A stretch of 64,000 bases of DNA from Ferruginibacter sp. (GCA_019638485.1 JAHBTP010000001.1:682001-746000), one strand, 5' to 3'. Shown: positions 47,222 to 57,421, numbered from the stretch's first letter. Program-made: numbers and translations. Notes: generated by a model not told the origin, from the letters alone.

Positions 47222-48162
47222 TAGTGTCTTTTTGTTCTTCTAAAAAACTGATAGATGGCCAAGGTTAAGATGGTTGTAGAAATAGCAACAGGCACCCAAA
47301 ATGCAACGTGAGATTCCGAATAGGGCAGGGGAACGTTCATACCATAAATACTGGCAATTAAAATAGGAATACTCAGATAAATAGTGAGCATACTTAAGCG
47401 ACGCAATACCTCATTTTGATTATTACTAATGATGCTGGCATAGGCGTCCATAATACTGATAAGGATGGTAGTATAGGTGTTAGCCGTTTCAAGAGCTTGT
47501 GAAGTTTCGATAATAAGGTCCTGTAAAAAGTCCTTTTCTTCTTCATTCATGTGTAGGAAATTGGTTCGTGCAAGCTTCATCATGAGTAATTCATTACTTC
47601 GGAGTGCAGTAACAAAGTACACCAAGCTTTTTTGGATACGCATCAATTGAAACAGTTCCTGGTTACGGTTAGCTGCGTATAATTGTTGTTCTAAAGCATT
47701 TCTGCGTTGATTAATTTCCTTCAGATGCTCCTGAAAATTGTTTGTTATCTTTTCAAATATTTTCAACACCATCATATTGGTGTTCTCCGGTTGATTACTT
47801 TGAAAAGTATTTAAGAATTTCTTGATGGCTTCATTTTCAAATGAATTAACGGTAACAACCTGATGTTGCGTTAAGATTATACATATAGGGATAGTAATAA
47901 AGAAGGCATCGCTTTCATTAAAGGAATTGTTTTCAGTGGGTGTTTTTATAACAATTAACTTAACTCCATCTTCCAGTTCGTACCGGCTTCTTTCATCTAT
48001 ATCCAATGAGTCTTTTAAAAAGTCAATAGGAATATTTAATGTTTCACTGAGCTCTGTAAACTCTTCCAGTTTTAATGGTGGCAGAATATTCACCCATGTG
48101 CCGGGATCGGGCTTTTCCACAGCTACGGTTTCTTTTCCCAGCATTTTGAAATAGTGAATCAT
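47221..48162 (-). CDS. corA: CorA-family divalent metal (Mg/Co/Ni) transporter
   Basis: The 313-aa CorA-like protein has a long N-terminal cytosolic alpha/beta and coiled helical funnel (about residues 1-245) and two C-terminal membrane helices. The selectivity motif GMN is present in IYGMNVPLPYSE between them. The C-terminus is basic (FFRRTKRH), as is usual. It overlaps the dapF stop by 4 nt (ATGA) and the NUDIX start by 1 nt, so all three are one transcript. Confidence 0.94.
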   Translation of the reverse strand: MIHYFKMLGKETVAVEKPDPGTWVNILPPLKLEEFTELSETLNIPIDFLKDSLDIDERSRYELEDGVKLIVIKTPTENNSFNESDAFFITIPICIILTQHQVVTVNSFENEAIKKFLNTFQSNQPENTNMMVLKIFEKITNNFQEHLKEINQRRNALEQQLYAANRNQELFQLMRIQKSLVYFVTALRSNELLMMKLARTNFLHMNEEEKDFLQDLIIETSQALETANTYTTILISIMDAYASIISNNQNEVLRRLSMLTIYLSIPILIASIYGMNVPLPYSESHVAFWVPVAISTTILTLAIYQFFRRTKRH

Positions 48163-48956
48163 AGCTTATCCTCTTTTAATGGCCAAATTCCGGTAAAGAC
48201 AAAATTGGCAGGGCCACATAGCCAAATCTTGGTGAATTTATTCTCACCAATTTTGTCAAATTCCACATAAAGTGTGCCACCTCTTGTTTTTATGTTCACA
48301 TGATTAAATCCGCTTTCATTATGTGCTGTAGCTAAGGCAGCAGCGGTAATGCCTGTACCACAGCTTAATGTTTCGCTTTCCACGCCTCTTTCATAAGTGC
48401 GTACATAGATGGAATCGCTACTTGTTTTTTCAACAAAATTTACATTAATGCCTTCAGCTTGGTAACGTTCACTGTTTCTTATTCTACTGCCTTCTTCTTG
48501 AACATTTATAGTGTCAATATTTTCAGCAAATTTTATCAGATGAGGAGAGCCGGTATCTATTATCAGACCGGTTTCATTTTGTTCCACTTTATTTACATCG
48601 TTCATTTTTAAACGTACGATCCCCGATTCATCAATTTCAGCTTCATGCTCCCCATCACTGGCTAAGAATTTGTATTTCGGCTTTACCATACCTGTATGTG
48701 CAGCGAATTGCACCATGCATCTTCCACCATTCCCACACATGGTTCCCAGTTTGCCATCTGCGTTATAATAATCCATTTTAAAGTCGAACTCTTCTCTTGT
48801 TCGGAATACCATAAGCCCGTCAGCACCAATTCCAAAATGGCGGTTACACATACTTCGTATATCATCTTCCGTTAGTTTCAGATGAGTATCCATCCTGTCG
48901 TCAATAATAACGAAATCATTTCCTGCACCCTGATATTTAAAAAATGGAATATTCAC
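48159..48956 (-). CDS. dapF: Diaminopimelate epimerase
   Basis: Cofactor-free racemase that makes meso-DAP for lysine and peptidoglycan. The 265-aa protein has the two catalytic Cys residues in the mirrored motifs MCGNGGRCM and SCGTGITAAA. It begins IPFFKYQGAGNDFVIIDDR, as expected for the family. It lies 9 nt after the nucleoside phosphorylase gene and overlaps corA by 4 nt. Confidence 0.97.
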   Translation of the reverse strand: MNIPFFKYQGAGNDFVIIDDRMDTHLKLTEDDIRSMCNRHFGIGADGLMVFRTREEFDFKMDYYNADGKLGTMCGNGGRCMVQFAAHTGMVKPKYKFLASDGEHEAEIDESGIVRLKMNDVNKVEQNETGLIIDTGSPHLIKFAENIDTINVQEEGSRIRNSERYQAEGINVNFVEKTSSDSIYVRTYERGVESETLSCGTGITAAALATAHNESGFNHVNIKTRGGTLYVEFDKIGENKFTKIWLCGPANFVFTGIWPLKEDKL

Positions 48957-48965
48957 TTTCCAAAC

Positions 48966-49841
48966 TCAAATTTTTTCTATTATGCCAAGTGATGTTTGAA
49001 TCAGGTTTTCTACGGCAGCCTGGCCATCTTTACTGAATGTTTTACTGATTCTGTTTGCCACGATGGCGTTTAATGATAAAACCTGGTGCCCCAAAAGCTT
49101 TCCTAAGCCATACATGGAGGAGGTTTCCATTTCAAAGTTACTAATATGGTGGTTACCAAAGCTGAATGTGCTTAATTGGTCTATGAGTGTAGGGTGTTTT
49201 AAACCCAGTCGTAATACTCTACCCTGTGGTCCGTAAAATCCCGGACAGGTTACCGTTATGCCTGAATGAAATCCTGTTGTGAAATGCTTGAGCAAGTTCA
49301 TCCCTGCACTACAAATATAGGGTTGAGTAATATTTGGCGAAATTCCGGTATGAGTTATGAATGACTGTAATATATTTTTTTCTTCTTCATTATTTTGCAA
49401 AAGATAGAAATTAAGCAGGTTATCTAAACCTAATCCATGTGTTCCTGCCACCATGGCATCAACAGGGATGTTTTCTTGTAAAGAACCTGAGGTGCCCATT
49501 CGAATAATATTCAACTTGGTGAGGGTGGGTTTAATCTTTCGCGTTTCGAAGTCAATATTTACAAGTGCGTCTAATTCATTGAATACAATATCAATGTTAT
49601 CGGGACCAATACCTGTGCTCACAACCGAAATTCGCTTTTTGCCAACGTATCCGGTGTGTGTAATGAATTCACGATGCTGGTTTTTTACTTCAATGGTATC
49701 AAAGTGTTTACTCACTTCTCTAACCCGATCCGGGTCACCTACGGTAATAATATCATGGGCTATTTCATCAGGACGACAGTCTAAATGGTAAATGGCGCCT
49801 CGATTGGTAATAATTAATTCAGATGGAGCTATACTATTCAT
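48966..49841 (-). CDS. Nucleoside phosphorylase (uridine phosphorylase-like)
   Basis: Phosphorolysis of nucleosides for base salvage. The 291-aa protein of the PNP/UDP family shows the phosphate site ITVGDPDRV, the middle IIRMGTSGSLQ and the sugar-binding FEMETSSMYGLGKLLGH, closest to uridine phosphorylase. It heads the minus-strand cluster that continues with dapF, corA and NUDIX. Its upstream region (49842-49925) also carries the tRNA-Cys promoter in the other direction. Confidence 0.9.
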   Translation of the reverse strand: MNSIAPSELIITNRGAIYHLDCRPDEIAHDIITVGDPDRVREVSKHFDTIEVKNQHREFITHTGYVGKKRISVVSTGIGPDNIDIVFNELDALVNIDFETRKIKPTLTKLNIIRMGTSGSLQENIPVDAMVAGTHGLGLDNLLNFYLLQNNEEEKNILQSFITHTGISPNITQPYICSAGMNLLKHFTTGFHSGITVTCPGFYGPQGRVLRLGLKHPTLIDQLSTFSFGNHHISNFEMETSSMYGLGKLLGHQVLSLNAIVANRISKTFSKDGQAAVENLIQTSLGIIEKI

Positions 49842-49925
49842 GTTGGTAAATTAAGTTATTCAATTCGTAATTTTCAGATTTTATTTTATCGCTAAAATAA
49901 CCTTATTTTGCAACACCTTAAAAAT

Positions 49926-49996
49926 GGTCCTTTGGCCGAGTGGCTAGGCAAAGCTCTGCAAAAGCTTCTACAGCGGTTCGAATCCGCTAGGGACCT
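49926..49996 (+). tRNA. tRNA-Cys (GCA)
   Basis: Cloverleaf: acceptor GGTCCTT/AGGGACC with U73 (the Cys identity base), anticodon stem AAGCT/AGCTT with loop CTGCAAA (anticodon GCA at 49958-49960) and T-arm AGCGG/CCGCT with loop TTCGAAT. The CCA is not encoded (TCCGA follows). Confidence 0.96.
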
Positions 49997-50002
49997 CCGA
50001 TT

Positions 50003-50030
50003 AACGCCCGTGCATTGACCGGGCGTTTTG
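50003..50030 (+). terminator. Terminator of tRNA-Cys
   Basis: AACGCCCG/CGGGCGTT stem with a nine-base loop, then TTG; it starts 7 nt after the tRNA. The T-run is short. Confidence 0.65.
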
Positions 50031-50047
50031 TGTAAAATGATGTTGGT

Positions 50048-50452
50048 ATGGCAAATAAAATTATTTTTAGAGTCGGTTTTGTTGCAGGGATATTATTAAT
50101 TATTAGTTGCCTCCTTCCCTGGACGTATTATCACTCTATAAATGAAACATTTACCGGATTTAAGGTAAAGCCTTTTCCCAGCGGGAACTATTATGGCCGT
50201 GCGGGTATAGTTATTTCTTTTATTACTGCTGTGATTTTAGGACTTACATTTGTTAGGAAGAATTGGGCACGGCAGATGAATGTCTTTTTTGCCGCATTGC
50301 TTGTTGCATACACTGCTCGTACCTATCTTATTTTTACGGGTTCTATAATTCCCGGAGAGGTGGAGAAAAGGATTGGAATACTCCTCATTATTCCGCTAAG
50401 TGTTTTATTGCTAACAGGAACACTTTTCCCTTTAGGAGATAAACGAAAATAA
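50048..50452 (+). CDS. Small membrane protein, hypothetical (134 aa)
   Basis: Four predicted membrane helices (about residues 7-24, 49-66, 75-92 and 108-126) are joined by short basic loops. There is no recognised domain or charged catalytic residue inside the membrane. It begins MANKIIFRVGFVAGILLI and ends in a basic tail GDKRK. Convergent with glnS, 13 nt apart. The gene call rests on length, clean start and typical composition. Confidence 0.75.
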   Translation: MANKIIFRVGFVAGILLIISCLLPWTYYHSINETFTGFKVKPFPSGNYYGRAGIVISFITAVILGLTFVRKNWARQMNVFFAALLVAYTARTYLIFTGSIIPGEVEKRIGILLIIPLSVLLLTGTLFPLGDKRK

Positions 50453-50465
50453 TAAACAGTCTTTC

Positions 50466-52115
50466 TTATTTCTTTTTAGCAAAAGTATCTTTTAGTGAAA
50501 CTGAAAGATTAAAAACAGGGCTTTGCGGTTTAGCATCCGAATCAAGACAGAAATAACCTTTTCTGATAAATTGATAACGGTCATCTATATGCGAATTGGC
50601 TAAAGAAGGTTCCGCTTTAGCTGTTTTAACTTTTAAAGAATTCGGATTGATGTAATCTTTAAAATCACCTTCTGCATTTGCTGGGTCTTCAATAGTAAAG
50701 AGTCTATCATAAAGCCTTACTTCAATATCAATGGCATGTTGTACACTTACCCAGTGTATAGTTCCTTTTACGTGTAAACCGCTTTGATCATTTCCACTTT
50801 TACTATTGGGAATATAACTACAATGAATTTCAGTTACCTTACCGGTGTTATCCTTTTCTACTTTATCACATTGAATAATATATGCGCTCTTAAGCCTTAC
50901 CATTTTTCCGGGAGCAAGCCTGAACCATTTTTTATCCGGTTCTTCCAAAAAATCTTCTTGTTCAATCCATAGTTCTCGAGAAAAAGGGATATTTCTTATT
51001 GGGCTATTCTCACCGTGCAGGTCTTCACTGGTAAGGGTTTCAGACTGACCTTCAGGGTAGTTGGTTATAATTAATTTAACCGGGTCAAGCACAACCATCT
51101 TTCTTAATGCAATCTTATTTAGGTGTTCACGAAGACAAAATTCCAGCAAACCAATATCAATAAGGTTTTCTCTTCGTGCTACACCAATCTTTTCACAAAA
51201 CAGGTGGATACTTTCAGGAGTATAGCCTCTTCGCCTAAAGCCTGATATGGTTGACATACGCGGATCGTCCCATCCTGCAACAATTTTTTCATTAACCAGC
51301 TGTAGCAGTTTACGTTTACTCATTACCGTATAGGTCATATTGAGTCGCGCAAATTCATATTGATGGGAGGGGAAAATTTCCAATTTTTGAATTAGCCAAT
51401 CATATAGTTCGCGGTGAGGAACAAATTCTAGTGTGCAAATACTATGGGTGATATTTTCAATACTATCACTTTGGCCATGTGCAAAGTCATACATGGGATA
51501 AATACACCATTGATTTCCTGTGCGGTGATGATGAGCATGTTTGATTCGATAAATTACCGGATCACGCATTAACATATTAGTATGACTCATATCTATTTTT
51601 GCACGTAATACTTTTTCACCATCTTTAAATTTACCATCTTTCATTTGGGTAAATAGTGAAATATTCTCTTCCACTGAACGACTACGGAAAGGGCTGTTTA
51701 CACCGGGTTGAGTAGGTGTTCCCTTCATTGTGGCAATTTCTTCTGATGTGCTATCATCAACATAGGCGTAACCCTCTTTAATAAGTTTTAATGCAAATTG
51801 AAAGAGTTGATCAAAATAATCGCTGGCATACAATTCTTGTTTCCATTCAAATCCCAGCCATCTAATATCGTCTTTAATACTATCCACATACTCTATGTCT
51901 TCAGTAACCGGATTGGTGTCATCAAATCGTAAATTAGTATAACCACCATATTTTTTAGCCAAAGAAAAATTAAGGGTTATACTTTTTGCGTGTCCAATAT
52001 GCAAATAGCCATTTGGCTCCGGAGGAAACCGGGTAACAATATTTTTATATTTTCCGGAAGCAAGATCGCTCTCTACAATCTCTTCAATAAAATTCAGGCT
52101 TTTCTCTTCAGTCAT
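50466..52115 (-). CDS. glnS: Glutaminyl-tRNA synthetase
   Basis: Class I synthetase (549 aa from ATG 52115). HIGH motif in PPEPNGYLHIGHAKS, KMSKS counterpart VMSKRKLL, and the middle RFDDTNPVTEDIEYVDSIKDD. The C-terminal anticodon-binding barrels are complete, as in E. coli GlnRS (554 aa). The upstream in-frame ATG at 52142 lies beyond an exact promoter element (minus strand, 52130-52137), so MTEEKSLNF is the start. Confidence 0.97.
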   Translation of the reverse strand: MTEEKSLNFIEEIVESDLASGKYKNIVTRFPPEPNGYLHIGHAKSITLNFSLAKKYGGYTNLRFDDTNPVTEDIEYVDSIKDDIRWLGFEWKQELYASDYFDQLFQFALKLIKEGYAYVDDSTSEEIATMKGTPTQPGVNSPFRSRSVEENISLFTQMKDGKFKDGEKVLRAKIDMSHTNMLMRDPVIYRIKHAHHHRTGNQWCIYPMYDFAHGQSDSIENITHSICTLEFVPHRELYDWLIQKLEIFPSHQYEFARLNMTYTVMSKRKLLQLVNEKIVAGWDDPRMSTISGFRRRGYTPESIHLFCEKIGVARRENLIDIGLLEFCLREHLNKIALRKMVVLDPVKLIITNYPEGQSETLTSEDLHGENSPIRNIPFSRELWIEQEDFLEEPDKKWFRLAPGKMVRLKSAYIIQCDKVEKDNTGKVTEIHCSYIPNSKSGNDQSGLHVKGTIHWVSVQHAIDIEVRLYDRLFTIEDPANAEGDFKDYINPNSLKVKTAKAEPSLANSHIDDRYQFIRKGYFCLDSDAKPQSPVFNLSVSLKDTFAKKK

Positions 52116-52129
52116 AATCTTTAAAAATG

Positions 52130-52137
52130 CAAAAATA
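52130..52137 (-). promoter_or_regulatory. Promoter of glnS
   Basis: Minus-strand TATTTTTG is an exact match 14 nt before ATG 52115. Confidence 0.65.
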
Positions 52138-52207
52138 AGCAAGGTTTTGCATAGTGTGTAGCTATGACCGGGGATTGCTCTTCTGGTTTATGCAAATAGT
52201 TAATGGT

Positions 52208-53281
52208 TTATTTTGCTACTCCCATTCTTTTGAGGTGAATGGTGTGAGAAACAATGGCATGCCACATTTTTTTGTTCTCAATGTATTTAACATTAAACTC
52301 ACGGCATGTTTCTTTAATAATCTTACTGATTGCCGGGTAGTGGATATGACAAATCCTTGGAAAGAGATGGTGTTCTATTTGAAAGTTTAAACCACCTAAA
52401 AGCCATGAAATAGTGCGATTGGTGGTTGCGAAATTGGCAGTAGTCTCCAATTGGTGAATAGCCCATTCATTTTCCACTTTATTGGTGTCGCTGTTGGGAA
52501 GTGGGAAGGCCGTTTCTTCTACGGTATGTGCCAATTGGAATACAGTACTCAGCACCAGTCCTGCAAAAAGTACCATACATAAAAAGCCTGCAAGCCAGGG
52601 AAGAAAGCCTACCATATAAATTGGCAGTACCACCATCATTAAAAAGTAACCCACTTTAGCCGCCCAAAAGCCAACATGTTCACCTATAGAAAGGTTACTA
52701 ATTTTCACGTTACCAACTTTCATTTTAAAATATTTGGAATAGTCTGAAACAAACAACCAAATAATCAAAAGAAGGGTGTATAAAAACCAAACATAAATAT
52801 GCTGGAACCGATGAATCCAGTATCTCTTTTGAGTTTTACACATTCTAATGAAAGGTTTAATTTCTATATCGTCATCTACCCCGTCTATATTAGTATAGGT
52901 ATGATGGAGGATATTATGTTTCTGATGCCACATAATACCACTAGCCCCCAGCATATTTGCCGAAAAGGCTGCAACTTGATTGGTTAGTTTGTTTTTGCTA
53001 AAACTTCCATGAGCACCATCATGCATTACATTAAACCCAATACCTGCAGTTATTCCTCCAATAATAAAACATTCAATGATGGCAAGCCAGCCAATAGGTG
53101 TAAAGAATACCAAATGAACATATAATGCCAGATATATAGTGCAAAGCAAGATTGCTTTAAAGTAAAGAGAGGCATTACCTGTTGGGCTTAATTTTCTTTC
53201 AGAAAAGTATTGGTTTACTCTTTTCTTTAATTCCGAATGAAATGTAGAGCCACTGCCGTTAGTAAATTTTGGAGTGATCAT
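52208..53281 (-). CDS. Membrane fatty acid desaturase
   Basis: The 357-aa diiron integral membrane desaturase has three His boxes: MHDGAHGSF (HDxxH), HNILHHTYTN (HxxHH) and QIEHHLFP (QxxHH). The QxxHH form of the third box resembles front-end or linoleoyl-CoA-type desaturases, but there is no cytochrome b5 domain. Two pairs of membrane helices surround the second box. It inserts a double bond into membrane lipid acyl chains; the position is unknown. bshB1 lies upstream on the same strand, 10 nt away. Confidence 0.92.
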   Translation of the reverse strand: MITPKFTNGSGSTFHSELKKRVNQYFSERKLSPTGNASLYFKAILLCTIYLALYVHLVFFTPIGWLAIIECFIIGGITAGIGFNVMHDGAHGSFSKNKLTNQVAAFSANMLGASGIMWHQKHNILHHTYTNIDGVDDDIEIKPFIRMCKTQKRYWIHRFQHIYVWFLYTLLLIIWLFVSDYSKYFKMKVGNVKISNLSIGEHVGFWAAKVGYFLMMVVLPIYMVGFLPWLAGFLCMVLFAGLVLSTVFQLAHTVEETAFPLPNSDTNKVENEWAIHQLETTANFATTNRTISWLLGGLNFQIEHHLFPRICHIHYPAISKIIKETCREFNVKYIENKKMWHAIVSHTIHLKRMGVAK

Positions 53282-53291
53282 GAAATAAATA

Positions 53292-54023
53292 TTATGTGTT
53301 TTTAAGGATAATGGCGTCCATATTTTTTATACCTACTTTTTTCTTTGAGAGAAAACCTTCTGCATAAGGTACTCCTATCATTTTTCCCAACATTTTAGCT
53401 CTATATACTATACTGTCTAAAAAATCGGGTGTGCTAATATAAGTCTGAGGACCGTCTTTTTCGTCAGATGCTAAAAACTGGGTTTTATAAGCACGTACTG
53501 CTTCTAATTTCTTTTCCATATATGGAGTGATATCAATAATAATATCAGGTTCTAGAAATCTATCCTGGATATAGTGGAAAACATATTTGGGTCTCCAAGG
53601 TTTTTGTTTCACACTACCTGCTTTGGTTTCGATTTTTATCAGTCCGGATAAAAAGGCTGCTGTTTCAACCAATTCACCTGCTCTCCCATGGTCAGGATGT
53701 CTATCTTCGGGGGCATTACAAATAACAATTTCCGGTTGATATTTTCTAATAATGGAGATTACGTTTCTTTGATGTTCTTCATCATTTTTAAAAAAGCCAT
53801 CAGCAAAACCAAGGTTTTCGCGTGTATCGAGGGCTAAAATTTTTGCAGCTTCTGCAGCTTCTTCATTTCTGGTCTTTGCTGTTCCTCTTGTGCCTAATTC
53901 ACCATGTGTAAGATCAACAATACCCACTTTTTTCTGATTACTTTTTTCAACCAGTAAAAGCCCGCCGCATCCTAACTCCACATCATCCGGATGCACACCT
54001 ATAGCCAAGATATCCAATTTCAT
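53292..54023 (-). CDS. bshB1: Bacillithiol biosynthesis deacetylase BshB1
   Basis: Zinc-dependent deacetylase that converts GlcNAc-malate to GlcN-malate in bacillithiol synthesis. The 243-aa LmbE-like protein has the metal motif GVHPDDVELGCGG (HPDD) and the later PEDRHPDHGRAGELV. Its sequence follows BshB1 rather than generic LmbE members (LTHGELGTRG). bshA and bshC are not in this window. The desaturase gene follows 10 nt downstream. Confidence 0.93.
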   Translation of the reverse strand: MKLDILAIGVHPDDVELGCGGLLLVEKSNQKKVGIVDLTHGELGTRGTAKTRNEEAAEAAKILALDTRENLGFADGFFKNDEEHQRNVISIIRKYQPEIVICNAPEDRHPDHGRAGELVETAAFLSGLIKIETKAGSVKQKPWRPKYVFHYIQDRFLEPDIIIDITPYMEKKLEAVRAYKTQFLASDEKDGPQTYISTPDFLDSIVYRAKMLGKMIGVPYAEGFLSKKKVGIKNMDAIILKNT

Positions 54024-54132
54024 ATCACAACAAAAATTTCGTTTGCAAGGTACGGCTTAATAGCCAAAATTTATAGTAAATAAATCCACCGTTGGTTGAT
54101 AAGTAGGAGAAAAGGTATTTCATCAGAGAGAA

Positions 54133-54771
54133 CTATAACATAGCCAGCCGGCGAGTTTCCTGAAAGCCGTACATGCGCTGAACTTCATGCACGAAGTATT
54201 CTATTTCTTTATCCTCCCTTTCACTGTTGTAGGGTTGTTTAAGGTTGCTATTAAAGAAAAATGCCACTGTTTGATACACTCTGGCTGTTAACCCTCCCTT
54301 ATATTCCTTGATTATTTCATAGCAATTATTGCCTGTTTCTCTGTTGATGAGTTTCATTAGCACCTTGCCTTGATAAACAGATAAATTAACTAGAGGAGTA
54401 GTGAATTCCTTTTTCAATTCCTTTTCACGTGAACGAATATATTTCCGTCGTTCTGAATTTGAAGTAATATGTATGAGTTTGTCATTAATATCATTCATGA
54501 TTGCCCCGGCTCGTCGGGCATAAGGATAGGTAACATAAACTGCATTACGAAGGCGGTTGTATTTTGCGTATGCCTTTCGTTGTGCATCAGTCATACGAGC
54601 CTTTACAGTGAGGTTTTCGAGGGTTTTTAATTCAATAGTGTCTCCATTGTAAATAATAGCTTCTACAAAAAAATCTTTAGGCTTATTTTGAGCAAAAAGA
54701 GAAAAGCTTGGCATTGCAGAAAGAATCAGCACAATGAAAATAAATGTATATTTCTTCTCAAGCATTCTCAT
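54133..54771 (-). CDS. DUF4294 exported protein
   Basis: The roughly 212-aa secreted protein starts at ATG 54771 or at the second Met (MLEKKYTFIFIVLILS), with a signal peptide ending SLFAQ. The family block VEAIIYNGDTIELKTLENLTV is followed by VKARMTDAQRKAYAKYNRLR and the late TGNNCYEIIKEYKGG. It is very rich in basic residues and Tyr. No known activity; DUF4294 is confined to Bacteroidota. The possible TTG start at 54789 would add six non-signal residues. Lies 69 nt after the ccmF gene in the same direction. Confidence 0.85.
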   Translation of the reverse strand: MRMLEKKYTFIFIVLILSAMPSFSLFAQNKPKDFFVEAIIYNGDTIELKTLENLTVKARMTDAQRKAYAKYNRLRNAVYVTYPYARRAGAIMNDINDKLIHITSNSERRKYIRSREKELKKEFTTPLVNLSVYQGKVLMKLINRETGNNCYEIIKEYKGGLTARVYQTVAFFFNSNLKQPYNSEREDKEIEYFVHEVQRMYGFQETRRLAML

Positions 54772-54840
54772 GGATATAAAATTAATCAAAATCCCTAATG
54801 TTAAATACTGATAATAAAGTGAAATGGAGGATAGGGCGCG

Positions 54841-57390
54841 TTAATTATTTGCCAATAAAAACATATAGCCAATACCTAAACATATAACAGCAAAAATTAA
54901 GGCACTTAACATTCGCGACATCTTAGCTCGATGAATCATACTAACTATAAACCCGATGCACATAATTACGATTCCCAGCCAAACCAGGTTTATATATGGG
55001 AAAACGTATGTTTTAACAGTTACGAAATCAATCAGTCTGTCTGATTCTTTTACACCAATTTTAATTTTTTGGTCCTCGGATATACCATTAAAACGCACAT
55101 AAAGATTCTTTGCATAGATGGTATCATCTAAATGGTGGAGGTGATCATTGTCCACTTCAAGAGCAGGCATGGCTGCATATTTAATTGAATCTTTTCCTAC
55201 CACAGTTAAATCGGCCGACAAAGCAACATCATTAGAGGTAAAGTGGTATTTGCCGTTGTTCGGATTTTTTAAAATACTATTTAAAATTAAATAACCGTTA
55301 CTGTAAAATATGGTATCGCCAATATTAATAATAGATTCTCTAAATGCTGCAGTGTCTTTGTCTTGTTGTTCTTTTAGGGCAAACGAAACGTAAGTAAAGA
55401 TATCCCTGGTTAAGTAATTACGAGTATCAGGATTGCTACTCATGTTATTATCTTTCATTAGATAAACATCAGGCTGTAGCATAAACTTTTCCTTTATCTT
55501 ATTGCGTTGTTTATCTTTTTTCTCAAACCATAAATGATAATATTTCCTACCGTTTTCATTACCGGCAGAATCATTGGTATAGGTTACTTCATAATCGGCC
55601 ATCTTGGTGGGAACCTGTCTTATTAGTGTAAGATTTTCTTGAGGGTCATCTGCATTTCTTCCGTTAGGGTCTTTTGCACCCATATTAAAAGTAATTCCGT
55701 TAACCAGGCTACTACTAATTACTTTTTTATTACTACTGGAAATAATCATACCAATCAGCATTAGCGCAAACCCTGCATGTGCAATTGAACCTCCGGCTTT
55801 TTTCCAATTAGCTTTTTGAACAGAAAAAATGTACCATAGGTTTGCTACAAAAGCATAGATGGTAGAAAAGAATGCCAGATAGATTGCGCCCAAAAAACCA
55901 AGTCCAAATTTGTTGTATTCTAATGGATAAATAAAAGCAAGACAAATTGTAATTAATGCTGAAATAAGGGTAGGGGTTGCAATTTTTTTGATGAAGAATC
56001 CTTTTGGAGTGCTTTTAAATTTAAAATATTGAGTAATGGCAGTAAGTAATCCTATTACAATAGCCACCAGTACCATTACCTTGTTATAAACAAATTCAGG
56101 ATCTTCGGGCATTGCCAAAGCACCTCCATGTATTTTAATAATTAAATCCTTGATACCGGGTATTCGGTTATAAACAGGAATTGAAGTAATTGAAATAATA
56201 AATATAGCGGCAAGGAAAATAACTAACGAGCCTATAAACATCCAGAATTCACGGGTTTGGGTTGGTTCTTCTGTATGTATAGCCGGGATTTTTTTATAAT
56301 GTTTTGCGAATAAAAACATTCCTCCTAAAAGAAAGGTGAAAAGGAATGATTTAATCATTACACTAATTGCAGTTCCTGCTTCTGTAAAGGCATGCACAGA
56401 GGTATCTCCCAAAATGCCGGTGCGGGTGAGGAATGTAGAGTAAAGAACAAAACAAAAAGCAAGAAGGAGGAAGAAGTAGGTAGCACGAAGTGAGCGGCCT
56501 GTGGCCTTATAAATAAGTAGCGTGTGTAATCCTGCCACCATAATTAGCCAAGGCACTAAGGATGAATTCTCAACCGGGTCCCATGCCCAATATCCTCCAA
56601 ATGACAAGGATTCATAAGCCCATTTGCCGCCCATCATAATACCGGTTCCGAGTGCACACGCGCTAAAGAGAATCCAGGGTAAAGCCTTGGGTATCCAATC
56701 TCCATACTTACGAGTAAGCATACCCGAAATAGCAAAAGCAAAAGGAATGGTAGTGGAAGCAAAGCCTAAAAAGAGAACAGGTGGATGAACAACCATCCAA
56801 TAATTTCTAAGCAGCACATTAAGTCCCATTCCATCACTAATAAAACTCAGATAATTAGGTTGGCTGAATATTGGTGCACTGATTTCGTTTCTTGTGAGGG
56901 CAAAAGGGCTACTGCCAATACGCACCCCAAAAAAATAAATACCAAGCACCATCATAAAGAGAAAAAACTGGCTGAGGGTTACAACTCCCATTACAGGAGA
57001 TTCCCATTCTTTTCCTCTAAAAATAAAAATAGCACCTAAAATACTATTACATATTGTCCATAATAAAAAACTCCCTTCCTGCCCTTCCCAAATACATGCG
57101 AGCAAAAATTTTGGCTCTAACTCCTTACTTGCATGCTTATAGGCATACATATATTCATAAAAGTGATTAGCACAGATATAATAGATTATGCTAAATACAA
57201 TTATTACCGCTGCAATTTGGGTAAAAAATGAAAACCGGGCAATTTTTTTCCATTGTAATCGTGATGTTTCATCTATTGAATAAACAGCTGAAAAGTAGCT
57301 GATGGAAGAAATGAGTGATGCAATAAATGCAACAATAACAAATAGATGCCCAATTTGGCCCGGCAACAGGTGTTCACCTACAAATTTCAT
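54841..57390 (-). CDS. ccmF: Cytochrome c biogenesis protein CcmF/CcsA-type
   Basis: The 849-aa protein with about 15 membrane helices belongs to the CcmF/CcsA heme-lyase family, which attaches heme to apocytochrome c. Visible features are the tryptophan-rich heme-handling motif GGYWAWDPVENSSL, the preceding MVVHPPVLFLGF, and the later FLTRTGILGDTSVHAFTEAG. A large periplasmic domain (about residues 560-790) lies before the last helices. It follows ccmE by 31 nt, so the pair is an operon. ccmA, B, C, G and H are not in this window. Confidence 0.95.
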   Translation of the reverse strand: MKFVGEHLLPGQIGHLFVIVAFIASLISSISYFSAVYSIDETSRLQWKKIARFSFFTQIAAVIIVFSIIYYICANHFYEYMYAYKHASKELEPKFLLACIWEGQEGSFLLWTICNSILGAIFIFRGKEWESPVMGVVTLSQFFLFMMVLGIYFFGVRIGSSPFALTRNEISAPIFSQPNYLSFISDGMGLNVLLRNYWMVVHPPVLFLGFASTTIPFAFAISGMLTRKYGDWIPKALPWILFSACALGTGIMMGGKWAYESLSFGGYWAWDPVENSSLVPWLIMVAGLHTLLIYKATGRSLRATYFFLLLAFCFVLYSTFLTRTGILGDTSVHAFTEAGTAISVMIKSFLFTFLLGGMFLFAKHYKKIPAIHTEEPTQTREFWMFIGSLVIFLAAIFIISITSIPVYNRIPGIKDLIIKIHGGALAMPEDPEFVYNKVMVLVAIVIGLLTAITQYFKFKSTPKGFFIKKIATPTLISALITICLAFIYPLEYNKFGLGFLGAIYLAFFSTIYAFVANLWYIFSVQKANWKKAGGSIAHAGFALMLIGMIISSSNKKVISSSLVNGITFNMGAKDPNGRNADDPQENLTLIRQVPTKMADYEVTYTNDSAGNENGRKYYHLWFEKKDKQRNKIKEKFMLQPDVYLMKDNNMSSNPDTRNYLTRDIFTYVSFALKEQQDKDTAAFRESIINIGDTIFYSNGYLILNSILKNPNNGKYHFTSNDVALSADLTVVGKDSIKYAAMPALEVDNDHLHHLDDTIYAKNLYVRFNGISEDQKIKIGVKESDRLIDFVTVKTYVFPYINLVWLGIVIMCIGFIVSMIHRAKMSRMLSALIFAVICLGIGYMFLLANN

Positions 57391-57421
57391 AATTCAGATA
57401 GTTTTGCAGCACGCATCATAG